Source: Sambucus nigra (lineage: Eukaryota; Streptophyta; Magnoliopsida; Dipsacales; Adoxaceae). Taken from it: a stretch of DNA of 64,000 nucleotides. The notes beneath the pieces were generated by a model. That model was given only the letters and a program-made list of their open reading frames with translations, was not told where the DNA came from and searched no databases. The first letter of the stretch is position 1. Each line of letters starts with the position of its first letter. The stretch is taken from NCBI GenBank assembly GCA_949130495.1, contig OX422213.1, positions 51,718,284-51,782,283 on the forward strand, written 5' to 3'. The translations under genes were made by a program, and so were the position numbers. Below are positions 24,201-35,942 of this stretch, in pieces.

Positions 24201-25306
24201 TAACTTTTTAGGCCATAAAGATCATGTTACTATCTATAATAGTACTTACTGAATTTACCATCACTTGGTAAGAATTCCATTATCCGAATCATTTAAATGG
24301 GTCCCCTGATGTATATCCACATCCCTTTGTGGTTCTATATCACCACCGTTGTATTCAGTCTTATTCTCGACTAAATTCTTCAATTTCTTTAAGCTTCCCA
24401 CCCAAGGAGCATTATCATCTATTTTGTCAAAATATGATAATTTCAACCTCTGATTCGGTCGTCCATCTGAATTTTCCTCCTCGAGTATTATTAATTATTA
24501 TTACGAGTTGGTCTCCCACTTGGAGTCGTTTCCTTCACTCGTATCTCTATCTTCCGATGCAAAATTCGCTAGCGGTTAAAATTCATATTCATAATCGGAC
24601 TTCTGTCATGCCCTCCTGCGATGAGTTCATAACCACGTTTGCTTCTCACCCTGAACAGTTGAGGAAGGAACATACGGTCAACACTGTACCTAAGGTTCTC
24701 CTATAGGCATAGCATTCCACTTCTAAAATTGGTGGTTGACTCCAACCATTATAACTTCGTCCCGAAAGCCAAGAAAATTTTCTCTAAATTTTCACCTTCA
24801 GTTTGCCACACTCCGTCCTATATCTAAGCCTTTGGGTACATTACCTCCTTTGGTAAAGACACATACAATTTTCACGTTTCTAAAATTTCCCATTGACAGT
24901 CTCTACACATTTTTGTAATACGTTGGGTAAGTTTACCCTCGCACCTCATTTGACTATAACAGCATTTGGAAGTCATTGTTGCGCCTTAGTCGCCTTTCTA
25001 GTCTTGGCTTCTCATGCCACAATGGAGGTGACCTCGACTACGATCATCATCCTCGGATATGTTTTATAATCTCAACTGAGCCGTGTCTCCTGATGTACGC
25101 TTAACGGTCCTCTTCCGACATCCGTCATCGCTCGGCACACGCACATATCCGAACGAAATTAGAATTCACTAATGTATACACATTATAACAGGAGGACGAA
25201 ATCTCATCAAAGGAATCGACAATCCTAAACATAGGGCTCTATATCAAACAAAGCAACGCTCAAAGCATAATAAGCCGTACAGATCCTAAGGACACTAGAA
25301 CCTGAT
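21201..25306 (-). pseudogene. Heavily decayed Tekay gag-pol region, no usable ORF
   Basis: Bounded by a polypurine tract (21201-21212) and a PBS (25307-25318). Homology to the + strand Tekay internal region is recognisable only in patches: a gag-start patch ending cacctccattgtggc (minus, near 25010-25030, matching gtctccattgttgct), a chromodomain patch ggttgggagcacaatgtgaa (near 21385), and the last about 60 bases ending cgggacgaaattccgttatt. Between these no RT or integrase motif survives in any frame. Length (4.1 kb) is close to the roughly 4.8 kb of the other element without its L1. The decay is far greater than the LTR difference predicts. Confidence 0.75.
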
Positions 25307-25318
25307 GCTCTGATACCA
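25307..25318 (-). other. Primer-binding site, initiator-Met tRNA type
   Basis: tggtatcagagc on minus, two bases from the LTR end; exact canonical match. Confidence 0.93.
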
Positions 25319-25320
25319 CC

Positions 25321-28300
25321 TGTGACACCCCGCCTAATTAAATACCGGGCGATCACTCCTTTATTAAATTAAAATCAAGGTGAACAGTTGGTTCATTCTT
25401 AGCATCACTGTCGTTAAAATACTTTTCCAATTTAAACACCCTAAGTAATTAAGCTAAGTGTCAAAACCATTTAAAACCTTATTCTCATTTTATTAAATCG
25501 GGTTATAAAACCTTTAACCATTAACGTCTAAAGAGTCACACAATAAGTAGAAGAATAGAATGAACATTCAAGAGTTTACCCAACAATAAACAGTCCCAAC
25601 ATTTTACAACACCAAAGGAAAACTTCCTGACAGTAATAAATCCCAAAATAAAGGTACTGAAAGTAAAAATTACAATCTCTGACCATACCAACTAATTAAT
25701 AGAAAGAGGGCGACACATGCCCCTGCTGGATAAAACTAAACTAGGAGTAGAATCAAATGGATGAAGTCGTCTAAACAACAGGCCTGCAACTCCCACCTAA
25801 GCTGCAGCTCGTTCCTGCCAAAGGACCCTATGCAAGACGCCCCTGTGGCTGGGCACCTGTAATATATACATATATATATATATACAAGAGAGAAAGAGAA
25901 AAGGAAACAGGTCAGAGCCCGATAGTGTATATGATTTAAAAATTCATTTAGCAAGTATTTAAATTGATTACAGGCCAATGCAACAACATATTAGTGCGAC
26001 ACTCTCTTGAGAAATTCTCACCTCTCTTCTAATGTGCACACCTATCGCACTAACCTTCCCAATGGTCTATCTCGTCATATACCACACTATCTTTCCAATG
26101 ATTTGATTTATCTTAGGTTATTCGCAGGATTTACAACTGAACAACACAAGTATTTAAAACGTAAGATTTCAATTTGTAACCAAAGTTCTCCTTTTTACTT
26201 TATTAATCAATAAATTTTTCCAGTGTCATATTATACTTTCTCAAAACAATTATTTATAATTTGAGTCATCAACCATGTCCTACATATCAATTCACAGTAG
26301 GCAGTTCCAGATTTCATAATTTCATATATATATTAACTACTTGTATAATATATATATTCTAACAGCACCCCACATAAAAATTATGGTGCGGGCATACTCT
26401 GCTACCCAATCCCCGTATCAATCGTACTAAAGGGAATACAAGTTCGGAATCACTCTCGAACTGTATAAATACATACACAAACAATATTGAGGCGAAGCAT
26501 AGTTTCCAAGTCCAAGAGGTCAGTACATACCCTCATGTCTCTTAGGACCGTCCGACTATCGATCCGATAGCCCGTACCTAGGATTTCTATCTTCTAGGGT
26601 ACGAGTCAATATCCCCCATGAAGGCCCATTCGAGATATGACCATCCCAGTGCGGTAACCTCTGGGATAGCAAGTAGCGCGGGCTTGATTTTCACAAGTAT
26701 ATAATATATGCATACACAATCACATAAATATACTACTTTTATCATATCAATTTAGGTTTATCCCATAACCCAGATTCACAACATTTATCCTTATTTTGCC
26801 ATTATTAGTTATCACGTATAATGGTTCGTTTCTCACTTTAATTCGAAGGGTTTCTCCAACTTACTACGTAGCCCTCATGGACTCTATCCTTCCAAAGGTG
26901 CAATTCCGTAGATATCCATTTATGTTCCAACGTAACTCTATCTTACGTGTCTCTCCCCTTTAATATATACTTACATTGTCCCTTATGCACAATATCCAAA
27001 CAATATAGATTTCGCCTTACATTAAAGGTCTCTTATTCATTAATGAATCTTACTGGTCATCATTATCTCCCAAACTATCTTAACAATGATGTCTAAGGAG
27101 TTTTCTTCATTTCGAATCAATTCAACCATTTTAAAAGGGGAAACTTAAGTCTTCCAGGAGGGGTCGATCGATCGAGGTCTGGGGCTCGATCGATCGAACC
27201 TTCGATCGATCGAAGGTCTGGGCTCGACCGATCGATCGATCAAGCAGGTCTACGGAAATCTGCAGTTTTGCAGTTACGGATTTCATCTTCTAACCTTCAC
27301 CAAATCCATATTTTTCAATCCCAATCGTCCCAAAATTTATACTACTAACATTATATCATCATACCAGATATTTCCAACATAAAGCATGTAGATTTCTATC
27401 ACTAAACATGGATTAACAGCCCAAAATTATTATAATTGTCAAGAACCCTAGAAATCTCTTAAACATGGTTCTAACAAGAATTTTCCAGAATTTCCTTCTT
27501 GTAAACATCATAATTTCATGGTTTACTCCTCTACATGACAAAGGGTTTCCAGAATATCATTTAAGTCATCACTACACGCAATTTCCTATCTCAAATTGGG
27601 TTTTTCTTCCATACAATTCGTCCTAATCATTCCTAAACCAATATGAAAGATGCATCAACGAAATAAGCAAGATAAACACTTGCCTGGGGTTTTCAGAAGT
27701 TTGGTTTGGTGCCGAAATTGGTGTTGTTGCGTTTTCCCGTCTCGCGATCTACGCGTTGGTGGTGGAGGCGGTGCAAATGGATGGATTTCGGGCCTTGGAT
27801 TGCTTTGGAAGCTCTCTCCTTCCCTCTCCTATGGTCGTCACTTGTCTTTGGTTGTTCTAACCCTAGAAGACAACCTAGATATATTATATAACCCTTTTAA
27901 TTTTCGTGGGTTTAATTACCCAAAAATACAAAATGACTAAAATGCCCTCCCGGGGTACTAATTAAGCCTAAAATAGCCCCGAGACTCTAACTAAACCCCC
28001 GGGTACACTTTTCTGACTATCTCGACCCTTCCAGACACGTTGGCGCACTCAAAACGGCCATACGAACAACTTATAAAATATTCACTTTTATTAATCAACA
28101 TGTAATCCCAACGCGACACATGCGCGTCCCGACTTAAATTTCCATAATTGTCATTTTATTCACACGTGACAATATTATAAAAATAAATCTCATATATTAC
28201 TATACTCATCCAGTAATATTCAACAAATATCAAATTTCCAATAATTACTAACTCTCGTCACGCTAGTAAATATTTAAAACAACATTCCGGATTAAAATTA

Positions 28301-28369
28301 AATTAATTTATCTCAATTAAATTTAATAAATCCCATAATTTAAAAGCTAATAAAATACGGGTTATTACA
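25321..28369 (-). repeat. Tekay LTR (right copy, 5' LTR of the minus element)
   Basis: Starts tgtaataaccc (minus, 28369), ends gtgtcaca (25321). TATA-like ttatataat about 27883-27891; donor-like ccag|gcaagtg at 27683; TCGATCGA array 27163-27242; ctgac about 25916; acceptor ttacag|gtgcc at 25857. 3049 bp. Confidence 0.95.
25857..27683 (-). other. Candidate GC-AG intron inside an LTR
   Basis: Donor CCAG|GCAAGTG, CTGAC, pyrimidine tract, short (TA)n, TTACAG|GTG; same arrangement as 18684-20514. Confidence 0.5.
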
Positions 28370-29862
28370 CTTGCATTCTGGGAATGTTGGGTTCTCATGC
28401 TGAGCTATTTTTGGGTCAATTTAAGGAGTGTTATCATAGGACCATGCGATGACATCCATAAATTCTTTTAGTAGTTCTTCAAGTTATGCACGCTCGCTGA
28501 TGGCCGTTAGAACTAAGATTAAGAGTAACAGTCTCATCATCATTAATTTGAATGCATTTATTTTATTTGTTACTCTCCTTATTAAGATCAGATAAGAATT
28601 TTCCATTTGTAAAATCATCATCATCAAAGGTTTGATTATAATGAAGATAATTAATGTAAGGCAGATCAAGATACTTCAAATCCTTGTTTATTTCATTTTT
28701 GAGAAAAATAACATTGAAAACCACGTGAAAAGAGGTCTCGGTTACATTAATATCAAAAAAAGGAACATCAACATCAAGAGAAGGGACTTGGATAGGGTAG
28801 ACAGTAGGGCCAGGTTGAATCTGAGCAGGTTGGACATACACGACATTCCAGTTGTGGAGAGGCATGTCAGCATCTTTGATTTGAGTGGACGGGTCCGAAG
28901 CGCGGTATCTTAGAGGATCATGCAATGACTCAACCCCACTGTCTTCAGGTTGAATGAGTCCTCGAATAACTTTACTCAGAATCCATGATAATTATCACAG
29001 CTTTCTCGATGATAGGTTGCACTTCATGTCGACAGTCTTCGACCCAAGAGTTGATGTCTTAAAAGAAGATTTCTAGCTCCGATTTCATCTTTTTGTCGCC
29101 ACAGTCATACCATGGTTCAGGGAAGCTTTATAAAGGGAATTTTTTACCCTCCTTGATAAACCTTTTGTTCAAAGAGTCTCTCGGAATAGTCATTTCTTTT
29201 TCTAAGCTTCTTTTCAGTCCTAGCCATCGGAGTGCATTGAGTTCTTCTCGAGAGGGCTACATGCCACATGGGAAATGGCCTCCTTTGGGACTATGGTCTC
29301 AAGGATCCCCTATTGGCGTCACCCCATCCCCATCCTGGGCATGAAGTGCATGTTCTTATACATCTGAATCACATTGATGTTTCCATGTGGATTGTGTTCC
29401 GAACATAATCGGTCTTTAAAATTATCTCCTGCTGGAAGGGGAAGTGGATCAACTCTGAAGCCATAGCGGAGCATGTCATTCGTCCCATGATGGATCTATA
29501 ATATCGGGTTACTAAGTTGTATATATTTTCATCATCTCACAAGATTGTGATAACTTGGACTTTGGTGAAGAACTTAATTTTCTAATGAAGAGAAGAAGAT
29601 ACCCCTCGGATGTTGTGGATCCATGGACGACTAAGGAATAGGTTAAAACATGCAGGTATGTCAATGACTTGGAACTCATTGATAGGATTTATAGGGCCAA
29701 CCCCTATTCCAAGTTCTATAAACCCCATTACCTCTTGGCAGGTATTATGGTAAGTACGCACGGCAGCGAAAGTGAGAGTGAGATCATTGACTTCGAATCC
29801 CAAGCAATTGAAGGTTGTTCTTAGAGAATAAATATTCAGGGAAGATCCTCATCAACAAGTGG
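28370..29862 (-). pseudogene. Tat-lineage protease end, linker and start of RT
   Basis: Minus strand from 29862: the protease C-terminal half reads FAAVRTYHNTCQEVMGFIEL, then FQVIDIPACFNLFLSRPWIH (the conserved GRPWIH signature, here with Ser for Gly) and GVSSSLHQKIKF. A variable linker follows (28925-28563, LPYINYLHYNQTFDDDD region). At 28480-28370 comes ELLKEFMDVIAWSYDN ... HENPTFPECK, the conserved lead-in to the Tat RT. It stops exactly at the Tekay LTR boundary. The RT proper and most of RNase H do not reappear beyond that complex, so they were lost. Protease upstream is interrupted by the L1 LINE at 29863. Confidence 0.88.
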
Positions 29863-30056
29863 GAGTGGTATTGTCTTTTTTTTGGTAACTAAATATATTG
29901 AAAAGAAAGAAATATACAAGGTGAAGAACACCAAGCCCAGAGGCTAGTAACCAAAAGGTGGGGCATATCCCCCTCCCAACAAACATCAATAAAGGAAATC
30001 AAAAGAAAACAACATAACCCCAAAACATCAAGAAGGTAACTCAAAAGAAAATAACA

Positions 30057-33000
30057 TTAGAGGTACAACATGGATTCAGGAATCCCCCATTGGTTGCAGA
30101 CCATCCAATTGGTGTAGCTTCTGTTAGTGTTGTTCCAGGTACTGATCTTGATCTTCATCATATTATTAATCTCATTCATGAGCTGACCAGGAGTTCTAGC
30201 CCCTCTGCTGTGCATCCTGCCATTCCTTTCCATCCAAATACAATAGATGGTGGTAGTGAAAGATAGAGTTCTGACTTTGTTGATGAGATTGTTGTTGTAA
30301 GCATACTCCACAGCCCTCTCTCGCTCTAACTCCCAAGTCCCTAAATTCCTGTAGCATTGGTTTCTGCAAAGAACTTCCATCCACACCTCCTTAGTGTATG
30401 GGCAATCAGCAAGTATGTGCGATAAAGTTTCAGTCCCATTAGTGCATAACATGCAATTATTGTTGTCCACTATCCCCCACTCCATCAATTTATCTTTGGT
30501 AATAAGACTTCTTCTGCAGACCAGTCAAGAGATGAAAGAGCATTTAGGTATGTTGGCACGGTTCCATACCAACCTATTCCATTCCACCTCATTGTTGTGA
30601 CTGCAAATAGCCTTATAGGCAGATTGAATGGAGAATATCCCATTGGTAGAAGGAACCCAAGTTACCACATCCTCATGATGAGAAATAACTGGAAGAGCGG
30701 CATTCTGGATGTCATTAAGCTCCCACGTAACTGTGGAAGGCCACCTCCAATCCGTTCCTCTAATGAATTCAGCCACCTTGGCATAGGAGTTGCTGGCTGC
30801 ATCATAAATGGTCCTATCCCCAAATAAAGGTTGTAGAGGCCCAAGAGGGTGCCAGTTATCATGCCAAATAAAAGTGTTATTACCATTACCAATGATAGAC
30901 TTAATGAGAGGTCTGCTCTCCCTCCTCATTTTCAGAATTTTCTTCCATGTCCATGAGCAATCGCTAGGAATAGCAATCGCCCAGAAACTCCTTCTCTTGA
31001 TTTTATACATGTGACACCATTTCACCCAAAGACTCTCTTTATTATTGCATATATTCCATATATGTTTCATCATAGAAGCCTTATTCCATTCTTCAATACA
31101 TTTAATCCCCAACCCTCCCTCGGATTTAGGCTTACATACCTTACTCCAAGCCACTTTGGCCCCACTATGCTTCAGGTCAGAACCATGCCATATGAAGTCT
31201 CTAATCAGTTGGTCAATATCTTTAATGACACCTTTGGGCATGATGAAAAGACTGGCCCAATACACCTGTATACTGAAAAGAATAGAGAGAGCAAGCTGAA
31301 GTCTACCAGCATAGCTGAGCATCTTGTTGGTCCAACTTTTAATCCTCTTTGTAAGTCTATTGATGAGATCCAAGTAGTCCTCCTTCCTAAGTCTCATGGA
31401 GATCAAAGGCACCCCAAGGTAATTTAAAGGGGGCTTCTTTACTTGGAATCCAATTTTGTCAGCCAAAGCCTGAGCCTGAAGAACATCCATTCCCCCACAG
31501 TAAATGTTGCTTTTCTCCATGTTGGGACAAAGCCCATAAAGAAGAGCAAACTCCTCAATAGTATGATTGATGCAGTCAATTGTCTGTTCATCCCCCCCAC
31601 AAAATATCATTAGGTCATCAGCAAAGCATAGGTGGTTAAGACCAATTTCCTTACATTTAGGGTGGTATTTGAAATTCATGCTGTTGCAGTGCTGGTCCAG
31701 AAGACAGGAAAAACTCTCCATAGCCAGAAGAAAAAGATAAGGGGATAGAGGGTCACCTTGTCTAAGGCCTCTAGAGCTTTTAAAGAACCCATGGGATTCC
31801 CCATTGAGGCTAATGGAGTACCAAGCAGTGGTCACACACTCCTTAATCCACCTAATCATGATATGAGGAAATCTGACCTTTTCTAAGACATCAAAAAGGA
31901 ACTCCCAACTCACAGTGTCATAAGCCTTCATAATGTCCACCTTAATAGCACATCTAGCCACACCATTGCCTCTATGATAGTTCCTCATGATCTCTTGAAG
32001 TAAGAGGATATTATCAGCGCTGGATCTCCCTCTAACAAAGGCTACTTGACTCTCACTTATGAGGTGGTTCATGAGGGGCATAATCCTAGAAGCAATGATT
32101 TTAGAAATGCATTTATATATAGTATTGCAGCAGGCAATAGGTCTAAAGTCTCTCATGGAAGAGGGGTTAGATGTCTTAGGTATGAGGGCAAGGATGGCAC
32201 AATTCCACTGCCTAGGCATTTTACAGTTGATAAAGAAGTGCTTAACAGCCATTGTCACATCATTATCAATAACATCCCAATTCATCTTGAAGAAGGCAGC
32301 ATTGAACCCATCAGGTCCGGGAGCTTTATCAGAACCAATAGAGAACATAGCCCTTTTAATTTCTTCATTTGATGGGATGGAGGTGATGCCATCACACTGA
32401 TTTTGATTAAGCTTCCTAACCATCAGGTTCTCAATATTGAAGGGTCTGAATAAGTTCATATCATCAGCAGAGAATAAGTTTTGGAAAAAGTTAATAGCTT
32501 CATTAGCTACACCCTCACTACCTTCAATGGTTAGCCCATTCAAGTTCTGAATCATTAGGATTTTCTTCCTAGCACAGTTGCTGTTAACCCTTTTATGAAA
32601 GAAGGAGGTGTTCAAATCCCCCAATTGGAGCCAATTAATTCTTGCTTTTTGCTTGAAGAAAGACTCCACATTGTTCCTCAGATGGTTATAGTAGTTAGAA
32701 AGCTCAGTCTCCTCCCTCCTTAGCTCCTGATTACTACCATCATTGTCCAGATTAGCCTGCACCTGATTAAGGAGATTCTTAGCCTCATTAACTCTATCAG
32801 AAATATTAGAGTAAAACTTCTTGTTCAGGCTTCTGAGAGGGGTCTTCAATCTTCTAAGCTTGGTAGAGAGTTTAAACATGGGGTTCCCACTACAATCCTC
32901 ATGCCAAGAATCCATGAGGGTGTCCATGAAGGTGTCATGCTTCATCCAGAAATTTTAGAACTTGAAAGGTTTAGGTTTAGTGATCAAAGATGGCAAGAAG

Positions 33001-33707
33001 GTAATAAGGATGGGGCTGTGGTCAGAGATACCATGACAGAGAAAGTTAGTCTGGCTATCAGGGAAGGAGGTACTCCAACAAGAGTTCTGGAGGACTCTAT
33101 CAATCCTTGATTGAACACACGCAGACCCCCCACTTTTATTAGACCAAGAAAACCACACACCAGTGGAATTCATATCCTCAACTTCAATATCCTCAATGCA
33201 ATTGTTGAAATCATCCATAGCTCTAAAATCAATTCCATTGTGGCTCTTCTTCTCCTCCTGGCACCTCACAACATTAAAGTCCCCCAGAATGATCCAAGGC
33301 TGATTGGTAGTGGTAATGAAATTGCACTTGAGGAAGTCCCATAAATTATTCCTATTCGCGGGTAGATTATGTCCATAGACAAACGTGGCAAAGAACATCT
33401 TGTAGGATCCCACAACTTTGACTTTGCATAAAATAGCTTGATGGTGGATGTCACATGCTTCCACATCAAAAACATTAGGGTTCCAAGCGATAATGACCCT
33501 AGCCACACCACCATTATCCGGGCAGTTATGACATATATTCCAATTAAAAAAACAATTATTCTTAATAACATTCATATGGTTAAGTCTTACTTTAGTCTCC
33601 ATTAAACCAATGAGAGCAATACCATTGTCTCTAATGGTTTTCTTGATTTCATCCTGCTTGTGAGGGGAATTTAAACCCCTAATGTTCCATGAAGCTATCT
33701 TGCTCAT
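30057..33707 (-). pseudogene. L1 ORF2: endonuclease, reverse transcriptase, zf-RVT (two in-frame stops)
   Basis: ORF2 nicks target DNA and reverse-transcribes the LINE RNA. 1217 codons lie in one frame with only two stops (TAA 32957-32955, TGA 30527-30525). The endonuclease begins MSKIASWNIRGLNSPHKQ and keeps the expected Asn, Glu (METKV), ILGDFNVV, SRIDR and SDHSPI. RT motifs: DKAPGPDGFNAAFF, FRPIACCNTIYKCI, FVRGRSSADNILLLQE, CAIKVDIMKAYDTVSWEFL, GLRQGDPLSPYLF, HLCFADDLMIF (catalytic Asp pair intact), LNYLGVPLISMRL. The C-terminal zf-RVT domain has NCMLCTNGTETLSHILADCP. The start ATG overlaps the ORF1 stop as ATGA (33707-33704), which suggests reinitiation. Two point reversions would be needed for activity, so it is a recent pseudogene. 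Confidence 0.95.
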
Positions 33708-34520
33708 CTTGGTTTAGGCTTATCTCCACCCCTCTTCAGCTCTATTTGTGGGATCAACCAAATGTCGTTTCCCTTCTTCTTCTGCTTCTTTTTGGAAGAT
33801 GCTTTGTTAGTAAGGCCAGTGTACTCCAGATTTCTAGCCATTTCATCAATGGCTTTAACTTTTAGTACAATGCCTTGTGGAGCTGGGGTACTCTCTTCTT
33901 GTGGTATCTCTTCAATCTCTGGTGTGTCCATCTCCTCACCCAGAGCAAGGATGGCAAAGCTATTCTGATTAGTGCTAGAGTGGTCTACATTTAGGGTGTC
34001 TTCCTTATCATGATTGCGTTCACCCTTGTGACTAGCCTTATATTTCGTAGCAGCTCTAGCTGTGGTAACCTGTTTCCATTCATCCGTTAGTGGTTCCTTC
34101 ATTGGGATAGCGCCAGCTTTGGGAGAGGCTTTCTCTTCCATTTTATGATGTGGACAAGTTCTCATTCCGGTCATTGGAGGTTCTGAACATCTTCACATCA
34201 TCAAGGGAGTAGCCTTTGCTCAAGAGGAAGTCCATAACGATGTTATTTTCATTGTTTGGCTCTTGTATCTTTGCGAGTTGCTCATTTTCTCTATCAAAGC
34301 TGTTATCGAACGTTAAGATTTGCCCTTCTTTTGTCTCGTCAATCTTGTTCAAACTCATGCCATCGACTGGGATAAGGGCAGTATTCCTTATAGAAGACCA
34401 TACATCCGATTCAGCCATCAAAGAAGATGGAGTTTGAGAAATAGCTTTCCCACGTATTGCTGAAGGTAGGTTAGAAGGAGTAGGGTTAGGAGAGGAAGGC
34501 CGGCCATCAGGTTTGGTCAT
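33704..34520 (-). pseudogene. L1 ORF1-like protein, short and frameshifted
   Basis: ORF1 normally makes an RNA-binding protein with a DUF4283 domain and often a zinc knuckle. Here the N-terminal part (34520-34143, MTKPDGRPSSPNPTPSNLPS) and the C-terminal part (to 33704, including DEWKQVTTARAATKYKAS, QNSFAILALGEE and a Lys-rich KKKQKKKGN) lie in two frames that meet at about 34143-34174. Together they give only about 270 residues. I see no DUF4283 core and no CCHC motif. An internal deletion is the simplest explanation. A truly short ORF1 variant is possible. Confidence 0.7.
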
Positions 34521-34625
34521 CGGAGCTATGGCCTGGTGGAGTTGTGAAGTTTGTGTTTGCTTAGGGCTATGGATTTTTAGAGAGGAGGAGCATTTTTAGA
34601 GAGTGGAGTGAGTGGTATTGTCTTT

Positions 34626-35937
34626 CTCAAGACTTCAATGGAGATATGAAGAGCATAATTATGGCCAAGGCCGATCTTCAGTATCTCCGCTTTGAAAAAG
34701 GAGAAGAGTTTGGAAGAGGTCAAGGACCCAACTATGTTTATGGCTTCTTCGGGAGTGGTGGACGGAGGGACTATTAGCCTGATGAAGAGTTTTATCACAG
34801 CATTCCAGTGCAACTAGGAAGACATGAAAAGCCCCCACATGGTGATATTGGCTTGGGTTTTTTTGAGATGATCAAGAACTTCACTTTCTTCGATGGTCAT
34901 TTCTGGCATGGGAATTTCTTTAACAACTCCCTTTCCTTTATTTATCTCGATCACATGAGGAATTGGATCTTTGTAGTGTCTCCTTGATTTGGTTATGTGA
35001 TTCATTAAGGCGGGGAAGAAAAATAACCCCATGTCTTCATCTATCTCTAGTTGAATGGCCACTTTATTGATTTCTTCCAACAGATCTTCGAAGGATATGA
35101 TCCCATAAAGACTGGTGACAAGCTTATTTCTTCCCTACTAGGTATATCATCTGAATTATCAAAGTCATCCCCTCATTCGGTGGAAACTATGGCCTATTGC
35201 TAAGAGAAATCAATACATTCAACAACCTTACTGGCCTAATCGTACAAATATTCCCACTCAATGGGGAGGTGCAGGAGTGAAGGGACCAACCATCCCTGAA
35301 GCTTCAAAATGGTTAGTAGCTCATTAATGCTGAAAATTTCACTTGTCTGTCAAAATGCATCAACCATTATCTATACTACATCATCTAGACTAACTTCTTC
35401 AATAGGTACCACCCATTCATCTGATTCCTGAGGCCGTTTTTGGGCTTTCATAAATAAGCCACTGAATTTGCAACAATCAACAGTTATCTCGGCGGGTAAT
35501 TTCAGCCCAAAATCCAAGAGTTTATTCAACACAACTGGTAACTCCACATTTTTCCTTCAGATCGGGTACAAGTGACAATATATGCCCTTATCAGTGTGAC
35601 AAGGCCTGATCAGTGAAGCAAGTAGGGTGTAGGAGAAAATACGGGAAAACTTTGAGAGGTTTAGGTGAGATTATTGGCATGATGGGTTCTTTTTTGGGCA
35701 TGATTTGGGCATATGGGTCAAACTCTGGGTCACTCTCTAGAAAGATGGCATTTATATGAGTTAGAAATTGGGTGTGAGTGGTATTGGGTTTATGATTGGC
35801 TGGTAGGGCGATGATACCCCAATCAATTAGGCCTTGGATCACATTCCTAAGATGGAAACACTAGTCGATAGTATGACCAGTGGACTGGTGGAAATCACAA
35901 CGGGCATCAGACTTGAAGTTTTTAGGGAGTGGATTTG
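34626..35937 (-). pseudogene. Tat-lineage Gag C-terminus and start of protease
   Basis: From 35937 on minus: PLPKNFKSDARCDFHQSTGH followed by the Asp and Cys of a Tat-type zinc-knuckle-like segment, then RNVIQGLIDWGII. Next, 35080-34814 ends VLDHLKKTQANITMWGLFMS, a conserved Tat motif, then LHWNAVIKLFIRLIVPPSTT and GLGHNYALHISIEVLRKTIP leading into the protease active site. In-frame stops separate the pieces. The L1 interrupts it at 34610 and a solo LTR at 35942. Confidence 0.86.
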
Positions 35938-35942
35938 GTAAT

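Larger units (their letters stand above)
18061..28369 (-). mobile_element. Tekay complex: LTR, decayed internal region, LTR, plus an extra leader stub
   Basis: Minus-strand order is LTR 28369-25321, PBS and internal region 25318-21201, LTR 21200-18149, then a further PBS and leader 18148-18061. The second leader shows the left LTR once served as the 5' LTR of another unit, so the structure is LTR-internal-LTR-partial internal, as left by unequal recombination between elements followed by deletion. Flanks are Tat pol on both sides. No matching TSD is visible at the two outer ends, in line with a later deletion on the left. Confidence 0.88.
29879..34609 (-). mobile_element. Near-complete L1-type LINE
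   Basis: Bounded by a 16-bp target-site duplication gagtggtattgtcttt (29863-29878 and 34610-34625), inserted in Tat protease just before its LVD active-site region. Minus order: short 5' UTR, ORF1 (34520-33704), ORF2 (33707-30057), 3' UTR and A tail (read as t run 29873-29881) preceded by tagttacc, the same terminal word type as the L1 at 12870-12884. The preserved TSD and 5' UTR indicate an insertion that reached its 5' end, and a fairly recent one relative to the Tat host. Confidence 0.95.

Noticed and set aside
23095..24706. Several open frames of 60-125 codons
   Set aside because: They lie in the decayed Tekay interior; none matches gag-pol in frame and codon use looks random.
32046..32400. 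Open frames on the + strand within the L1
   Set aside because: Antisense shadows of the well-supported L1 ORF2.
34577..34625. Reading the Tat segment next to the L1 as one continuous ORF (34813-34577)
   Set aside because: Its last residues (PLSKNAPPL) come from the L1 5' end, so the ORF crosses an insertion boundary.
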